Shown here: piece after piece, positions 9,880 through 21,052 of the stretch | Layout of the letters: every line of letters begins with the position of its first letter | How positions within the stretch are numbered: position 1 is the first letter of the stretch | Source of the DNA: Allium sativum | Lineage: Eukaryota; Streptophyta; Magnoliopsida; Asparagales; Amaryllidaceae | Length of the DNA: 64,000 nucleotides | Reading direction: 5' to 3' | Assembly: GCA_030737875.1 (NCBI GenBank) | Contig: CM060922.1 | Span: 762,255,603 to 762,319,602, forward strand | Position numbers and translations under genes: made by a program | Notes under the pieces: generated by a model | Database searches by the model: none | What the model was told of the DNA's origin: nothing | What the model saw: only the letters and a program-made list of their open reading frames with translations

Positions 9880-12461
9880 TGTAACGACCCGCATTCTACG
9901 CATCATAGGATCGTGGAATATTTATTTCTTTCACAAATGAAGTCGTATGGTCATGTAACTTTGGGAGACGATTATTGGGGTCATTTCCCATATTCATGAT
10001 TTTTGTCGATTTTTAAATGACCGTTTTGCCCCTAGTTGGTACTGTTTTGGCCATAACTTTTGATTGGAAAGGAATTTTGACCTGAAACCACTTCCATTGG
10101 ATTCGAATGATGGTTTCTCTTTCCGTAGAGTGGTTACATTAGCCAAACGGACTTACCGTTTGGGAGATATGGCTGAAACAAGGTTTAGAAGGTGAAAAAC
10201 AGCTTAATTGGGCTAAACCGGGTGATTAACAACTAGGCCCAATGTGGGATTTCGGGTTTAGAGGTATTTGAGGGCTGCTAGGGTTTAGAAAACGATTTTT
10301 CATTCATTTTCCAGCCGCCACAAACCTCCTTTTAGCTCTAGCCATGGCCTCCACCTTCTAATTTCATCCCAAATCGTCTCTAATCACTTTCTAATCGAAG
10401 ATTAAGCAAAACTACATCAAATCAAGGAAGGGTAGCACCAAATCAGAGAGAGAGCTGCTGGAACACATAGGGATTGGATCCAAATCAGAGATAATTTCAG
10501 TTCTAAAGTTTGTTTGTGGCTAAGGTGAGTGATTTGCATTGTTTTTCACTAATTAAGGCTAATTATGGTAATTAGCGAAGATTAGCGAATTTGTGCATGT
10601 TAAAAATCTGGAAAAATGTTCATAAATTCTGAAATATTGTTTTAGACCTCTGATATGAATTTGGGTTAATTTGGTTAAGTTTTGTTAATCCTATGGTGAG
10701 TTTTACCTAAACATGCTTAAGGGGTTTTGGGTATGTTTGATCCATTTTACATGCTATGATTTATGTTTTGGTGTTTGGGGTCCATACTATATGTTGCTAT
10801 GAATGTATGGTATGCTTTGTGATTGTTTAGAAGTGTTAGATTGGTCGAAAACGCCGTCGAATGGCGTGAAACAAGTCGCAAGGAAGCTGTGCAGGGACCG
10901 GATCACAGATCGCCCCTATGTGCCACGACCCGGACCGGGGACCACGATCCGATGGTGGGATGAGCTCGAATTCGAACCGCGTCACGCGCTAGAGCACCCG
11001 ATCGCATGCCACCTCCACGATCCGATCCCCTCCATTCGTGAAGAGTTATCACGAGCCGCACCACCATGACGATCTGCTCCACTTCGAAGGCCACGAACGA
11101 GGGACTGATGCTACGAGTCACTTCAAGCTCGCGATCCGAACCAGAGGAGGATGAAGGAGCTCGCGATGCGATGAGTACCAGGGTGCCACGACCCGACCCG
11201 ACAGGGGTGCCACGAACTGATGAAGCACGATCCGATGATGGCGACCCGACCTGGAGATCATATCACGATCCGACCTGGCGAAGGTAGCACGATCCGAGCT
11301 GGAGTATCATCACGACCTGGAGCGCCACGAGCTAGAAGGAGCACGACCCGATCCGTATGGCGCGACTCGATCCGATGGAGGGAGCACGACCGACCCGATC
11401 CGAGATGCTTGGATTTGAAGTGAAGACCACGATCCGACCCGAGCGAGGGTGATGACCACGATCCGAAGCAAGGTGAAGTGAAGACCGACCCGGATGAAGA
11501 TGATGACTAAAACCCGAGATGCAAAGGTAGTCCAAATGGAAGTTAGAGCTCAGGATCCAGATGGGAACCAATGAGTTCACTTCGTGATTGGGCTTTGCTG
11601 CGGGACGTGTGCAAAGGGGTTGTCGGTATTCATAACTTTGGTTCACCACTGAGAGATGGATAGTGGGCTTGTAGTGATAGTTACACGGGATTGGATTCCG
11701 TCATGGCCCAAAGTATTAGGTGACCAAAGTAGTGGATATCGTATGCTTTACGCACTGAGTGAGGGATGTGAGGATGATTGCTATGTTTGATTGTTTGACA
11801 TCACTATGACATGCACACCCCCACCCCCGTTATCTTTACACCATTTGAAAGGGCACCTTAGAGTGTTGTACAGTATGTAGTGCTAACTCTTTGGTTGCAG
11901 GTCCAGGTTCAGGTATGATTGGATTATACCTGTTATTGTTATGTTTTGTTGCTTATCGCTCATACCAGGCTTTATGTCTGACCCAGAGTTTTATGTCTCC
12001 TCTTATTACTCTGGGTGCTCACACGAGCAGACTAGAGACAGGTTATGGTTAGCTGGTGATGCGCGAGTAGCTGATTCGGAGGCGAGCAGGAGGCTTCCAC
12101 GTATGATATATAGACATTCTCCCTGTGTCGTTGGTGGTCACTACTTGGGCATTAGTAGTGTACCTTCTTTATCTTGCTTTTGCTTTAGAGACAGTATTTT
12201 AAAAGTTGTAATAAGCTGTATTTTGGATTTCCGCTGCTATGATGCTTAGTTCTAGTTTTCAGCTTATGCACTGTCTCACCTGTTTTATGTCAAGTATGTT
12301 GTTATTATATTTTATTCTATGCGCTGTGAGACATTCTACAGGTTCCTTGTTAGTTCATTTCCTTCTTCCCTTTTTCTTCTGACGACCGTCCCGTGCTAAC
12401 TGGACATGTGTACAGCGCACCTTTGGAGGAAATGTCGGTTGGTGCGGGGCGGGCCGTCACA
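9880..12461 (+). repeat. Element B 3' LTR
   Basis: A 2,582-bp copy of 3306-5887 with the same TGTAACGACCC start and GTCACA end, followed by the TSD TGTGG. About 20 single-base differences were counted by eye and no indel was seen. Confidence 0.95.
10854..11505 (+). repeat. GC-rich CACGATCCGA-type repeat island, 3' LTR copy
   Basis: Second copy of the island at 4280-4930, nearly identical, in the 3' LTR of B. Confidence 0.8.
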
Positions 12462-13438
12462 TGTGGCAACACTTTTTTGGGGTTTCCTTTTGCCGCGTTG
12501 CCTTAGAGTCAAAGGCAACGCCTTTGCGACCCTATGGCAATATCGATACAGGTGTTGCCATAGTTACCACTAGAACAAGAAAATACCCTTTCACAACTAC
12601 AAAAAACTATTGTAATATGTCTAGTACAGCTGGCAATCGTAATAGAGTCAACCTTTTTTACAACTGTTTCTAGCAGTTGTTAAAACTTATTTTACAGTTG
12701 TTAAAGTAATTACACCTCAACTGCTATTAATCAGAATTTTCATAATATTATAAGAAATATTATTATAACACAGTATTTTATTCAAATAAATATTTTATTT
12801 CAACATTTCAAATGATACAGATTTTTTGACTCCACTATTGTATATTCACTCGTATATTACACAATCATCCATATTTACATACATTCCTCACTACATTGTC
12901 ACTCGATTCGCTCATATACAGACTCACACATACAACCATAAGCAAGAACACGAAAATGATTATATAAACTAGTACCTTTATTTTTTTTCCTTCTGATGAT
13001 TCACTCGCAAAGTATGCACAACTTCTCTGGTTCAATCATGAATGGCCTCTAACTATAAAAAAACCAACTTCATGTAAGAATTGTGAATTAAGACTGAAGA
13101 TACTATCAATATTTCTTATCCTCCAAGTAAAGAACAATTGTTACACAAAATGGAATATATATATATACGTATATATATATTTAATAGCTAAAACAAAAAA
13201 ACACCTACACAGAAAGAAACAATAGTATTTATACAGAAAGAAACAATAATATTTACACGGAAACTTCCAAAAATTTGAACTGTCATTCGTTCAAAATAAG
13301 CACATGATAGCTTATATCATGCAGGACTTATACAGTAAATCAAATACAACAAAAGAACATGAATATTGTTCTCCCCGCAAACACTATAAGCATGATTTAA
13401 GATAATATAGAAACCACAAATGCAACAAATTAACATAC

Positions 13439-13649
13439 CGTACGGAGAAGGCACCAAACTGTCTTTCTCCTTGAATTTTTTTTACGAAACCAATCACTAC
13501 TGCGTACGTTCCACTCCTAAAAGACAAACATAAAAACTAAGAATAATAAACCAATGCAGGTAACCAAGCAATCAACAGTAGATAACACTTAATACTTACT
13601 GAACCGAGACCATTTCATTTGAATCGGCAGCATCGTTCACCGTAAACCA
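13439..13649 (-). pseudogene. RPA2: Captured RPA32 (replication protein A subunit 2) exon pair
   Basis: Two minus-strand exons, 13600-13649 and 13439-13516. They read WFTVNDAADSNEMVSV and then, across a clean GTAAGT...TTTTAG intron, QSGTYAVVIGFVKKIQGERQ followed by FGAFSVR. This is the part of the RPA32 OB fold that binds single-stranded DNA; plant RPA32 has RWVNEA(A/S)D..EM and NG.YV.V.GHLK.FQ.K at these places. Joining the exons at the splice signals keeps the frame, and a donor follows at 13438. Only about 42 residues of a roughly 270-residue protein are present, with no start or end, so it is a captured fragment, not a gene. The upstream acceptor seems lost. Family call from pattern memory. 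Confidence 0.7.
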
Positions 13650-14311
13650 AGCACATATATAAAAACCAGGTAAATATGTATTTGAGTTAGGAACAATGCA
13701 AATGATTATTACCTCAAATGTATCCCAACATAGAGCATTATGTTTGCCTAATATGCACACATTTGATTGTCTGAGCAACTGACCAGATTCATGTGAAATA
13801 ACAAAAACAATCTGCGAAGGCTTCTCTCAAATCCAAAGCGCAATTCACACAGCATTTCCATACAATGCCAATAATCAGATGTTAGTGCTTGGCGAAATTT
13901 AAACATTGTGGAAGTGTAAATTCTATATTGGAGACAAAATCCAATTTAATAAGCTAAACTATTAAAGTGTGTAGGACAAAGAGCGCTAAAGAGGCTTTAG
14001 AGGGCTTTAATTGCATAGATTCTGGTTGAGATTCTTAAGATTCAAATTCTTGCCAATTTCATTTGAAGTAGGTACAATGTTACCTTCTGAGGTGCACTGG
14101 CATCTCTAACTGAAAGTAGAACAGCAATTTAGAATGTCAAAGGTTTGCTAAAAAGAAAAACAAGCAACGGTATTACACCTGCCTCTTCATATTTGTAAAT
14201 AGAGAGTGCCTCTACATGTTTGTAAACAGAGAGACCGTTAATTGGAGAAACAGATTCGTGAATTTCCCCTGCAACCTTCAACTATATATCTCTCCCTTCA
14301 CCCACCATCAA

Positions 14312-14335
14312 CCCCCACCCCCCCCCCCCCCCCCC
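14312..14335 (+). repeat. Poly-C tract
   Basis: An uninterrupted run of about 18 C after ACCCCCA, followed by a run of A. Probably variable in length and prone to assembly error. Confidence 0.9.
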
Positions 14336-14433
14336 AAAAAAAACCCCACAAACCAAAAACAAACACCACCACACACACACATTTGGGGAGAAATCTGACG
14401 TGCTAGTCAAAGGAAAAAAAACCCTGAACTTAC

Positions 14434-15093
14434 TGTCCTAGCAGCAGCGTTAACTCCCATGGCAAATGTCTCCATTGAAAATAGAACCTATCCATGTCAA
14501 GAAAAGAAAAGAAAAACCTTTAAATTTATATTCATGACACGGGTAAGAAATGAAAAAAATAAAGTCAAAATGCATATAAATGAATCGAGCAAGACATCTC
14601 AATTCTCAGCATACAAATTGTAAAGTACAAGTATCAAAACTGGAACATAATTCACACATTATTAGTGCATGCATATTACTCATTAATCAACAAAAGAGAA
14701 AACTTAGTTCCTTATTTTCAGTAGAAACCTTGTTCGTTGAAATGACAGTCCTAGTCAACTCAATCAATACATAAAATGAAAAATCCGAATTATAAAATTT
14801 CTTATACCTTAATAACACCACGACAAAAGAGCATCTCAACCACTTCCTTCACAATAGGAAGGAGCCCTGCATGATGCACACCGATTCCTCTACGGAGTAA
14901 GTTTGTGACTCTAACTACCTAATCAACAACCGCCGAATGTAATGTAACAAAGTAAATTTCATGAACATGACAAGCGGTATTAGAAAAGGCTTACCTGGGG
15001 TAGTTTCCTATCAGTTCCCTTTAGGTATGAAAATGCCTTATCACAGAATAGACGTATGATACGTTTCTCTGAAGTGGTAGTAAGATCAATACT
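14434..15093 (-). pseudogene. SKI2: Captured SKI2-type DExH RNA helicase exons (three exons, introns kept)
   Basis: SKI2 is the helicase of the cytosolic SKI complex that feeds RNA to the exosome. Exon at 14995-15093 reads SIDLTTTSEKRIIRLFCDKA then FSYLKGTDRKLPQ. Exon at 14808-14918 (111 bp) reads [20 protein letters not shown] then [17 protein letters not shown]. Exon at 14434-14487 (54 bp) reads VLFSMETFAMGVNAAART. Together they follow the second RecA-like domain of plant SKI2, including [10 protein letters not shown] and the TETFAMGVNAPART motif V region (here MET and AAA). Each exon has GT donors and AG acceptors and a whole number of codons. The rest of the roughly 1,350-residue protein is absent. 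Genomic DNA, not mRNA, was captured. Confidence 0.85.
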
Positions 15094-15184
15094 TTTCACA
15101 AAATAGACGTAAGTTAATTTTCCTATTGTTCCTAATTGCTGCCAAATTCTCAGAGCTATCAAAGAAATCAAAAAAATATACCCT

Positions 15185-15420
15185 AAAAGTGTCAAAACCT
15201 CATAGACTCCAAATCATGCACCCATTCCTGACATGCTAGCGAGTACTGACAAGCCAAAACCATTGTAGAGACCTTGAAATCCAGATGCAGACTTAACGCT
15301 ATCAACCATTTGAGAAAAGCGCAATTTCTGAGTACCTCCTGCACCAATCCGAAGGGGAGATTTGATAATGTCAATTGGATGAGTAACGGAGGTGAAAGCA
15401 ACGGCGGAAGCAGCGACCGA
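15185..15420 (-). pseudogene. Captured mitochondrial carrier family exon
   Basis: The minus strand reads VAASAVAFTSVTHPIDIIKS, then PLRIGAGGTQKL, then SASGFQGLYNGFGLSV and FGVYEVLT. HPIDIIK fits the PX(D/E)XX(K/R) carrier signature, and GFQGLYNG fits the conserved G-LY-G that starts the next transmembrane helix. A TGA interrupts the frame just before FGVYE. About 75 of the usual 300 residues are present, so one of three carrier repeats. Most like plant dicarboxylate/uncoupling-type carriers, but the exact member is not clear. It runs directly into the intron before the SKI2 exons, so any transcript could join the two. Confidence 0.7.
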
Positions 15421-16979
15421 GATTGATTTTGGTTTTGGGCGGGAATGATTTTGGAAATTTAGGGTTTTGTATTGATTTTGGAAATTTGAACGAAATGAAA
15501 ATAGAAGCGGTGAATGAAAATAAAAGGGGGGAAATGAAAATTGGTGAGGTATGTATTGAAGGTGTGGATGGACGCTTCAGATTTTGTTTTAACTGAAGGT
15601 GTGGATCGCTGAGGTGTAATTCTTTTTTTTAATTTTTCTAATTAGAATATGTAACACCCCACATCCGTTAAGGTCACTCACAAAGGGAATGCCTTAACTT
15701 CAATGGAGCATTATGGGTACTGGAACAGAAATATTACAAGACAGACATATATAAAACATCGGAAGGTAAAGTAGAAGTACTTCAAATCATTTATTAAATA
15801 TAATTGTTTACAATAAAAGCCCATCGACTTCCAAATACCCAATTACATAGCTAAAATATCTGTCTTGCTCAAAAACAAAAAAGCATGAAAATAAATTGCA
15901 GCATTCCCCAATAAAGCAAAGCAAGCCATAGCCAAGAGAGATCCAAGCAGCACATGAAAGAGCCTTGGAGCTTGGTAAGATCCGAACTAAGATGTATTTC
16001 CACCCTGCGAACCTGGGGGGGGGGGGAATTGAAGGAAAAGAGGCGAAACAAACCGGGTCAGTCATAAAGACTGAGTAAGTCCTAGTGGCTTTCAGCATAA
16101 AAACAGGTGAAGATAATAAGGTATGAATAAACTGAAAGTAAACATAAGCATGATGACAAGGTAAGCTACAGGCACGATGAATCAAGTATAACATCCCATG
16201 CTTCCTATCAAGAGTATCATCACAAGGTTCCTACCAAGTATCACATTTCAATGTTTCTATTAAGTATAACATCGCAAGATTTCTAAGCTTCACCATTTCC
16301 CTATTTTCCTTGATTTCCTATATTCTCTGCACCACCTAACTAGCGTTTCAATTAGTTTACTAAGTTTTAATTACAAGATAAGTGATCCCCCATAACCCAC
16401 ATGATAGTTTTATAGGTACATATCCCACGATGAGGGTCCCACCTCATATTGACAGTTTCATGTCCCCACCGCACCTATCTTAATTGATCGGCTCTTACAT
16501 ACAATGTTTCATATGTGTTATATACTAAGGTTATCCCAACCCCGTAGTTGTGGTAGCCTTCAGGACTACATCTAATATGAGGATTTTCACCTCAACCAGC
16601 CCAATTGCCATAAATGTGTTAGATGTATCCTTACTACCCTAATCGATCGGCTCCTACTCGACCTAGTTCTTGCGGCCCCCTATAGATACCTGTGCTTGTC
16701 CCACCCTAGGGTGTATCAATCCCTAGGATGGCAACCCCGACACCCTTTTTGATGCACAGCTTTATATCTACTGGTGCCCAATGGCTAAATTTTCCACTCT
16801 GGAATACGTGCACGCCCGTAATCCGTCGGAACCTGCACCGCTGCATCCCCTGCCGCCGTTTTGACCGCTTACAATCAGCCCAGTAATCGTGCCCCACCCT
16901 GTCTAGCTCAGGGTACCGTTGATACCTAATGTGGGTTACTGCTGAAACGGGTCCCGCTACTAGGGTTTTCCTAGGGTCT

Positions 16980-17640
16980 ATTCGTATACCCCACAGGCTG
17001 GTTAAGTGTTATCTATTTAACTTAACCCCACCCTCCCATCATGATACCGTGGTTAAGTGTTCTCTCTTGTGTTACTTAACCCTACCGCATGTCTTGTTAT
17101 ATCGGTTAAGCGTTCTCCCCTGTGTTAAGTTAACCCTTACCACACCTCATGTTAGATGGGTTAAGTGTATGTTAACTCAACCTCATCCACTAGCCATTTT
17201 ATAATGGTTAAATGTTACCCTCATGTATTTACTTAACCCTACCACACATTAGGTTATATTGGTTGGGTGTTACCAACCCATTCAAGTTAAACCAACCCAT
17301 TTAACTTAACCCTCCCATTCGTCAGATTGCATTGGTTAAGTATTTCAAGTAATTCATGGCTTAACCCGCCCACGTATCATGATAAGTTGGTTAAGTATTA
17401 TCTATATGTTCAAGTTGACTTAACCCTGTCACGTGTCATGTTATATTGGTTAAGTGTCATTAGTCTAGTCATATTACTTAACCCACCCATTGGTCTGATT
17501 AACAGTTATGTTGGTTAAGCCCACATTTATAAGTTTTACATGTTCTTAACTCATACTGGTTAGGTCCACATTTACATGTCAAATTTCCATGTCATCCCAC
17601 CTAACCCTCTAACCATACCCACGTCATATTATGGTTAATA
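16980..17640. repeat. GGTTAAGTGTT / ACTTAACCC minisatellite in the solo LTR
   Basis: Around ten diverged units of 50-70 bp, each holding TTGGTTAAGTGTTA and, further on, ACTTAACCCTACCAC. The two motifs are inverse to each other (GGTTAAG and CTTAACC), so each unit can fold back on itself. Confidence 0.8.
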
Positions 17641-17676
17641 TTCCTTAATTCATTCATTATGACGAACGAATCATGA

Positions 17677-17895
17677 CCTCTCACATTAGACCGTGCACTT
17701 TGTGGCCACTGGATTTACCGGGCGGTTCTTGGCAGATTTACACCACAAACTGAGTCTAACCTCGTGTCATAAATCGTTACGCCTATAATTCGACCTTTGG
17801 CCTCTCACATTAGACTGACACTTTGTGGCTACTGGATTTGCCGGGCGGTTCCGGGCAGATTTACACCACAAACTGAGTCTAACCTCGTGTCAAAG
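17677..17895. repeat. Two-copy 124-bp tandem repeat in the solo LTR
   Basis: Copies start at 17677 and 17801 with CCTCTCACATTAGAC, share GATTTACACCACAAACTGAG, and end near CTAACCTCGTGTCA. They differ by a few bases. Confidence 0.88.
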
Positions 17896-18070
17896 GTTCA
17901 TTAATGGTCGTATTCCCCCCAAAACCCCAATATCAGTTCATGTGTATAACATATAGAAATGTTCATGTTCGTGTTCAAGTCAATTATCCAATACACAGTC
18001 ATTTTCATGTTTCAAATTCCCAACTTTACATATTAATAGACATATGCCCAAGTTCCAAATTTACATGCCA

Positions 18071-18073
<3 letters not shown>

Positions 18074-18113
<40 letters not shown>
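18074..18113. repeat. (TA)n microsatellite
   Basis: About 20 uninterrupted TA units inside the solo LTR. Confidence 0.95.
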
Positions 18114-18115
<2 letters not shown>

Positions 18116-19814
18116 CAATTCTAGTCAGTTTACATACGTCCAATTCTTACCTATTTACATGTATGCCAGGTTTATGCCATTTTACCCATATCAAGTTCTA
18201 GCCAAGATTACATGTATCAAGTTTCATGTCCAAATGAACCCAAATCAAGATTCATGGTGTAGTTATCCCAAACTATAATCCTTTTTATTTCAATACACGC
18301 CAGTTACCCAAATTCATATTTATGCCAATTATCAAGTTTACAATTGCTTTTACGTTCAAAGTCCCAACTCTACTTATGCCCAATCATAAACCTAATCTTT
18401 TGATTTAATTTACATAGGCCCAAACTCGTGATTTGATTTACATGCTAATTCATTATGCCCACTTCATGCCAATTTAATTATGCCAATGGCCAAACTTGCA
18501 ATTTCAATTATATTGACAATACCCCAAATTTCCAATTTCATGTTATGCCATAAATTTTACCAAACATATATATCCAATATAGACAACATTCCCATATTTC
18601 CCCGTACTCAATCGTAAGCAAATCGCGGTTTAGGCCTAGGTCCGAAATTGACCTAGGTTCATCGAAAGAAAAAAAATAGGGGAAGGTAGAATTTGTATAA
18701 AAATCAGCATAGAGAGAAAACTGGCATAAAAACATCATCTCTGGCATAAAAGATAGATCTTGATAATAATATCAATATGAATCAAGAAAAATTGATTTAC
18801 AACAGGCTAAATAGATCATAAGCTTGACATGAGAACGAACATAGAAAAGTCCCAAAACTCAAGATTCAAGAAGCAACAGAAATAGATCTGAATCAATAAA
18901 CATACTTAAATCCAATTCCACTTTATTCCTTGGCCATATTGTAATTTAAATGTTTAAATCTAAAAACAACTAGAACTTATAGAGCATGGCAAATGAATTA
19001 AGAACTGAATTTGTTGTAAAAATGTCGTGGCGTTGTTGATTTGTTGTCTTGAATCATTGTAGAAGCCTTGTTCTTTGAATTGATTTGAGTTTTAATGTTT
19101 GTACTTTGATTTGGAGACGACGGCCATGGTTCAAGAGGTATTTTAGCAGCATGACGACTTTAGTATTATATTATTTGTGTGTGTTTAGGGTTAGACTTGA
19201 GTTGTATTTATAGAATTTTAATCTGATTAGAGCCGTCGATGAAACTAGAGTGAATCTAGACCATCCATCTCAAGAGAAGCCAATCAGAAAGTGACATGTA
19301 AGCCCTAGTGACTCAGCCAAGCCTTAGAAATCGACCAGAACCTGACCAGACCAGTCAGGACCTGACCAAGTCGGTTTTCTGGCCTGGGCGCACTTGGCAG
19401 GTGCGCTAGTGTTAAAATTGTACTGGCGCACTTCCCAAGTTTGCCAGTGCATTCTGACCCGTTTCTGGTTTTTCTGCCTAACTTTGTTCGTCCATATCTT
19501 CTTCATACAATATCCGTTTTACGCAAACTCGGACTCTATCTCAAGCAGAATTCCGAGACGAACGCAATGGTGTAACCCATTTCCCATGATTCTCAATTTA
19601 AAATTTAATTATACCCTGATTTCTAGTTTCAACATGTTATTAAAATTCGGGTTGTTACAGAATATATCTATAGCTACTGCAACACACTTTGTTACCTTTG
19701 CTAACACATTTAAGTGTGCATTGCAGTAGACAAAAAACGGCATAGCAATTGCAACATTGTAGCTAGCAACACCATGGATTTTCATTGCGATAGGTCATCT
19801 ATGGCGTAGTGAGT

Positions 19815-20651
19815 GTCTCGAATCGGTAAGGAGATCGTTCCTAGCCTTGACTCTTGATGGAAACCCAATTTCCAATATGATCTCATACGACTTTGATTGT
19901 AGAACTAGTATGGCGACATAGTATATGGTAGTTATGCCGTCTATGATTAATACATTATGAGTGAAATGTTTTTTTGAAACATATATACACTAATAATAAT
20001 ATCAAATCCGTGTTATCCTACCAAGCATTTTTGACCATTATAAGGTAAAACTCTATCCTCCGGCTTGCGTTGCATTGTGTGATGGGACCTGAGTCTTATA
20101 ATGGTTTCATTTTTCTAAAAAGCATTGCGTTGTTTAATGATTTAATTTATTTCATGCACTGGCAATCCAATGGAGTAAACCCGTTCCGCGTCAGCGGCGT
20201 GGTCCTGTGATTAGTCTTCTTATTAGATAAGTTAAGTAAAGATTTCTCACACCAGTTCCATGACTGACCCGTAGTTTATTTCACTTTGCAAACTTGGGTG
20301 CCCGCTTTTCCACACGGGCAGTCGAGTAGCTTATTTTGCAGATATATTGAGGAGGATTCTGGATCGAAGCTTAAAGCTATGTCCAGAGCATTGATAGACT
20401 TCCATTGTAATAGATTATTGATTCTGTTGCACTGTATTAAATTCATTGTAAATTTATCTTCCGTTGTTGTATTATTATTTATCGACGTACTCTGATATTC
20501 TGTACTCTGATGTAACATTACTATGATGTTTATAAAAGTCTGCTGTTATTTGTTTTAATGTGTGTATTCCCAAAGTTAACGTATTGGGGTTTTGAACGAT
20601 CTCGGTTAATTTAACGATCGATCAGGTCCGGGCGAAATCCATATCATTACA
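19815..20651 (+). mobile_element. Element F, 5' LTR, second part
   Basis: Continues F after the CACTA insertion. It matches 39012-39848 in the 3' LTR closely and ends CATATCATTACA, with a degenerate primer site after it. It contains the conserved CCAGTTCCATGACTGACCCG block (about 20251-20270), 390 bp before the LTR end, and the GGGTGCCC...CACGGGCAGTCGAG block also seen in element E. Confidence 0.9.
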
Positions 20652-21052
20652 ATTGGCATTAGAGCTCTGGTTAGCTCAAATCTTTAGGGTACAACTCGTT
20701 AGAACTGAACAAATGACTCATCAGAGATTGGATTAGAAATATCAAATAAGAATACTCATTAAAGATAGGATCAGTAGTATCCTAGAATGAGAAAACTCAT
20801 TAGAGATGGGGTTAGAAATGCCCTAGAATGAGCTCAGAGTGATAAGTTTATTACTAACGTATTTGTGATTATATATATAATCCAATATTAGAAAATATGA
20901 TTTTGAATATATAAAAGTTATATATATTTGAAAAGTTAATCAACTAATAAAATCATTGAAACCAATAAAAAAACTAAAATCAATTTGGTTAAATTAAACA
21001 ACATTTAGCTTCGTTCCTTTTCAAGGACGAAAGAATTTTTAGTGGGGGAGAT
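20652..21052 (+). mobile_element. Element F internal region, only 401 bp, non-coding
   Basis: Starts with a decayed primer site (TGGCATTAGAGC at 20654-20665; the intact form is TGGTATCAGAGC) and ends with a polypurine tract AGTGGGGGAGAT (21041-21052) preceded by TTCAAGGACGAAAGAATTTT. Between them lie three imperfect repeats of an ACTCATTAGAGATNGGNTNAG-like segment (20710-20830) and AT-rich DNA. There is no gag or pol. Both replication signals are present, so this is an entire, very short interior and not a random deletion of one side. Confidence 0.88.

Larger units (their letters stand above)
3306..12461 (+). mobile_element. Element B: young Ty3/gypsy (Tekay/Del-like chromovirus) with gag but collapsed pol
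   Basis: A complete element with two 2,582-bp LTRs, TG...CA ends and perfect 5-bp target duplications TGTGG (3301-3305 and 12462-12466). Both LTRs have the same length and differ at about 20 positions by eye (0.8%), so insertion was recent. The interior is only 3,992 bp: primer site, intact gag, fragments of protease, reverse transcriptase, RNase H and integrase, the integrase tail with chromodomain, and a polypurine tract. The missing pol sequence is partly replaced by three sets of short tandem repeats. It cannot make its own reverse transcriptase or active integrase, so its recent insertion implies help from a related element elsewhere. Confidence 0.95.
12568..15649. mobile_element. Second CACTA-like segment carrying captured host-gene exons; right terminus not found
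   Basis: The left edge CACTAGAACAAGAAAATACC (12568) closely resembles the terminus of the CACTA at 58782 (CACTACAACAAAATGACCC), and it is followed by the same kind of ACAACT/GTTGTAA subterminal motifs (12590-12700). An inner inverted pair, AATTACACCTCA near 12709 and TGAGGTGTAATT near 15610, brackets the cargo. No GTAGTG-type right end or matching 3-bp duplication was seen, so the right end is probably deleted. The cargo on the minus strand is, in order, a mitochondrial carrier exon, three SKI2 exons and two RPA32 exons. The remaining DNA (12720-13430, 13660-14430 and 14490-14800) is AT-rich with no match I recognise. Confidence 0.6.
15650..19659 (-). mobile_element. Solo LTR (4,010 bp) of a Ty3/gypsy-type element, minus strand
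   Basis: Bounded by TGTAACACCCC and GGGTTGTTACA with a perfect 5-bp target duplication GAATA (15645-15649 and 19660-19664), and no internal region or second LTR. Read on the minus strand it starts TGTAACAACCCGAATTTT, as LTRs of the other families here do, and carries the shared TGACTGACCC block near 16050, about 400 bp from its 3' end. It is probably the product of LTR-LTR recombination. It contains a GGTTAAG minisatellite, a two-copy repeat and a TA run. ORFs in it are short and match nothing. Confidence 0.9.
3217..19811. mobile_element. CACTA (CMC/EnSpm) DNA transposon, heavily nested
   Basis: The left end begins CACTACGC and the right end finishes GCGTAGTG. The outer 21 bp match as inverted repeats with two mismatches. 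The flanks carry the 3-bp target duplication AGT (3214-3216 and 19812-19814), and the other LTR of F shows the empty site with a single AGT near 39010. Subterminal DNA at both ends is rich in short GTTGC/GCAAC motifs (3240-3305, 12467-12567 and 19665-19811), as expected of CACTA subterminal transposase sites. No transposase reading frame is visible, so it is non-autonomous. It hosts element B, a second CACTA-like segment and a solo LTR; without these its own sequence is very short. Confidence 0.9.

Noticed and set aside
3301..12466. Idea that B is a fully autonomous element
   Set aside because: Intact LTRs and gag suggested this, but RT, RNase H and the integrase core are missing or broken.
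15808..16194. 128-codon minus-strand ORF in the solo LTR
   Set aside because: Hydrophobic residues from AT-rich DNA and a poly-G run. Lies over the conserved LTR block and matches no protein.
17904..18278. 124-codon ORF in the solo LTR
   Set aside because: Runs through a (TA)n microsatellite (an IYIYIY stretch) and has no homologous domain.
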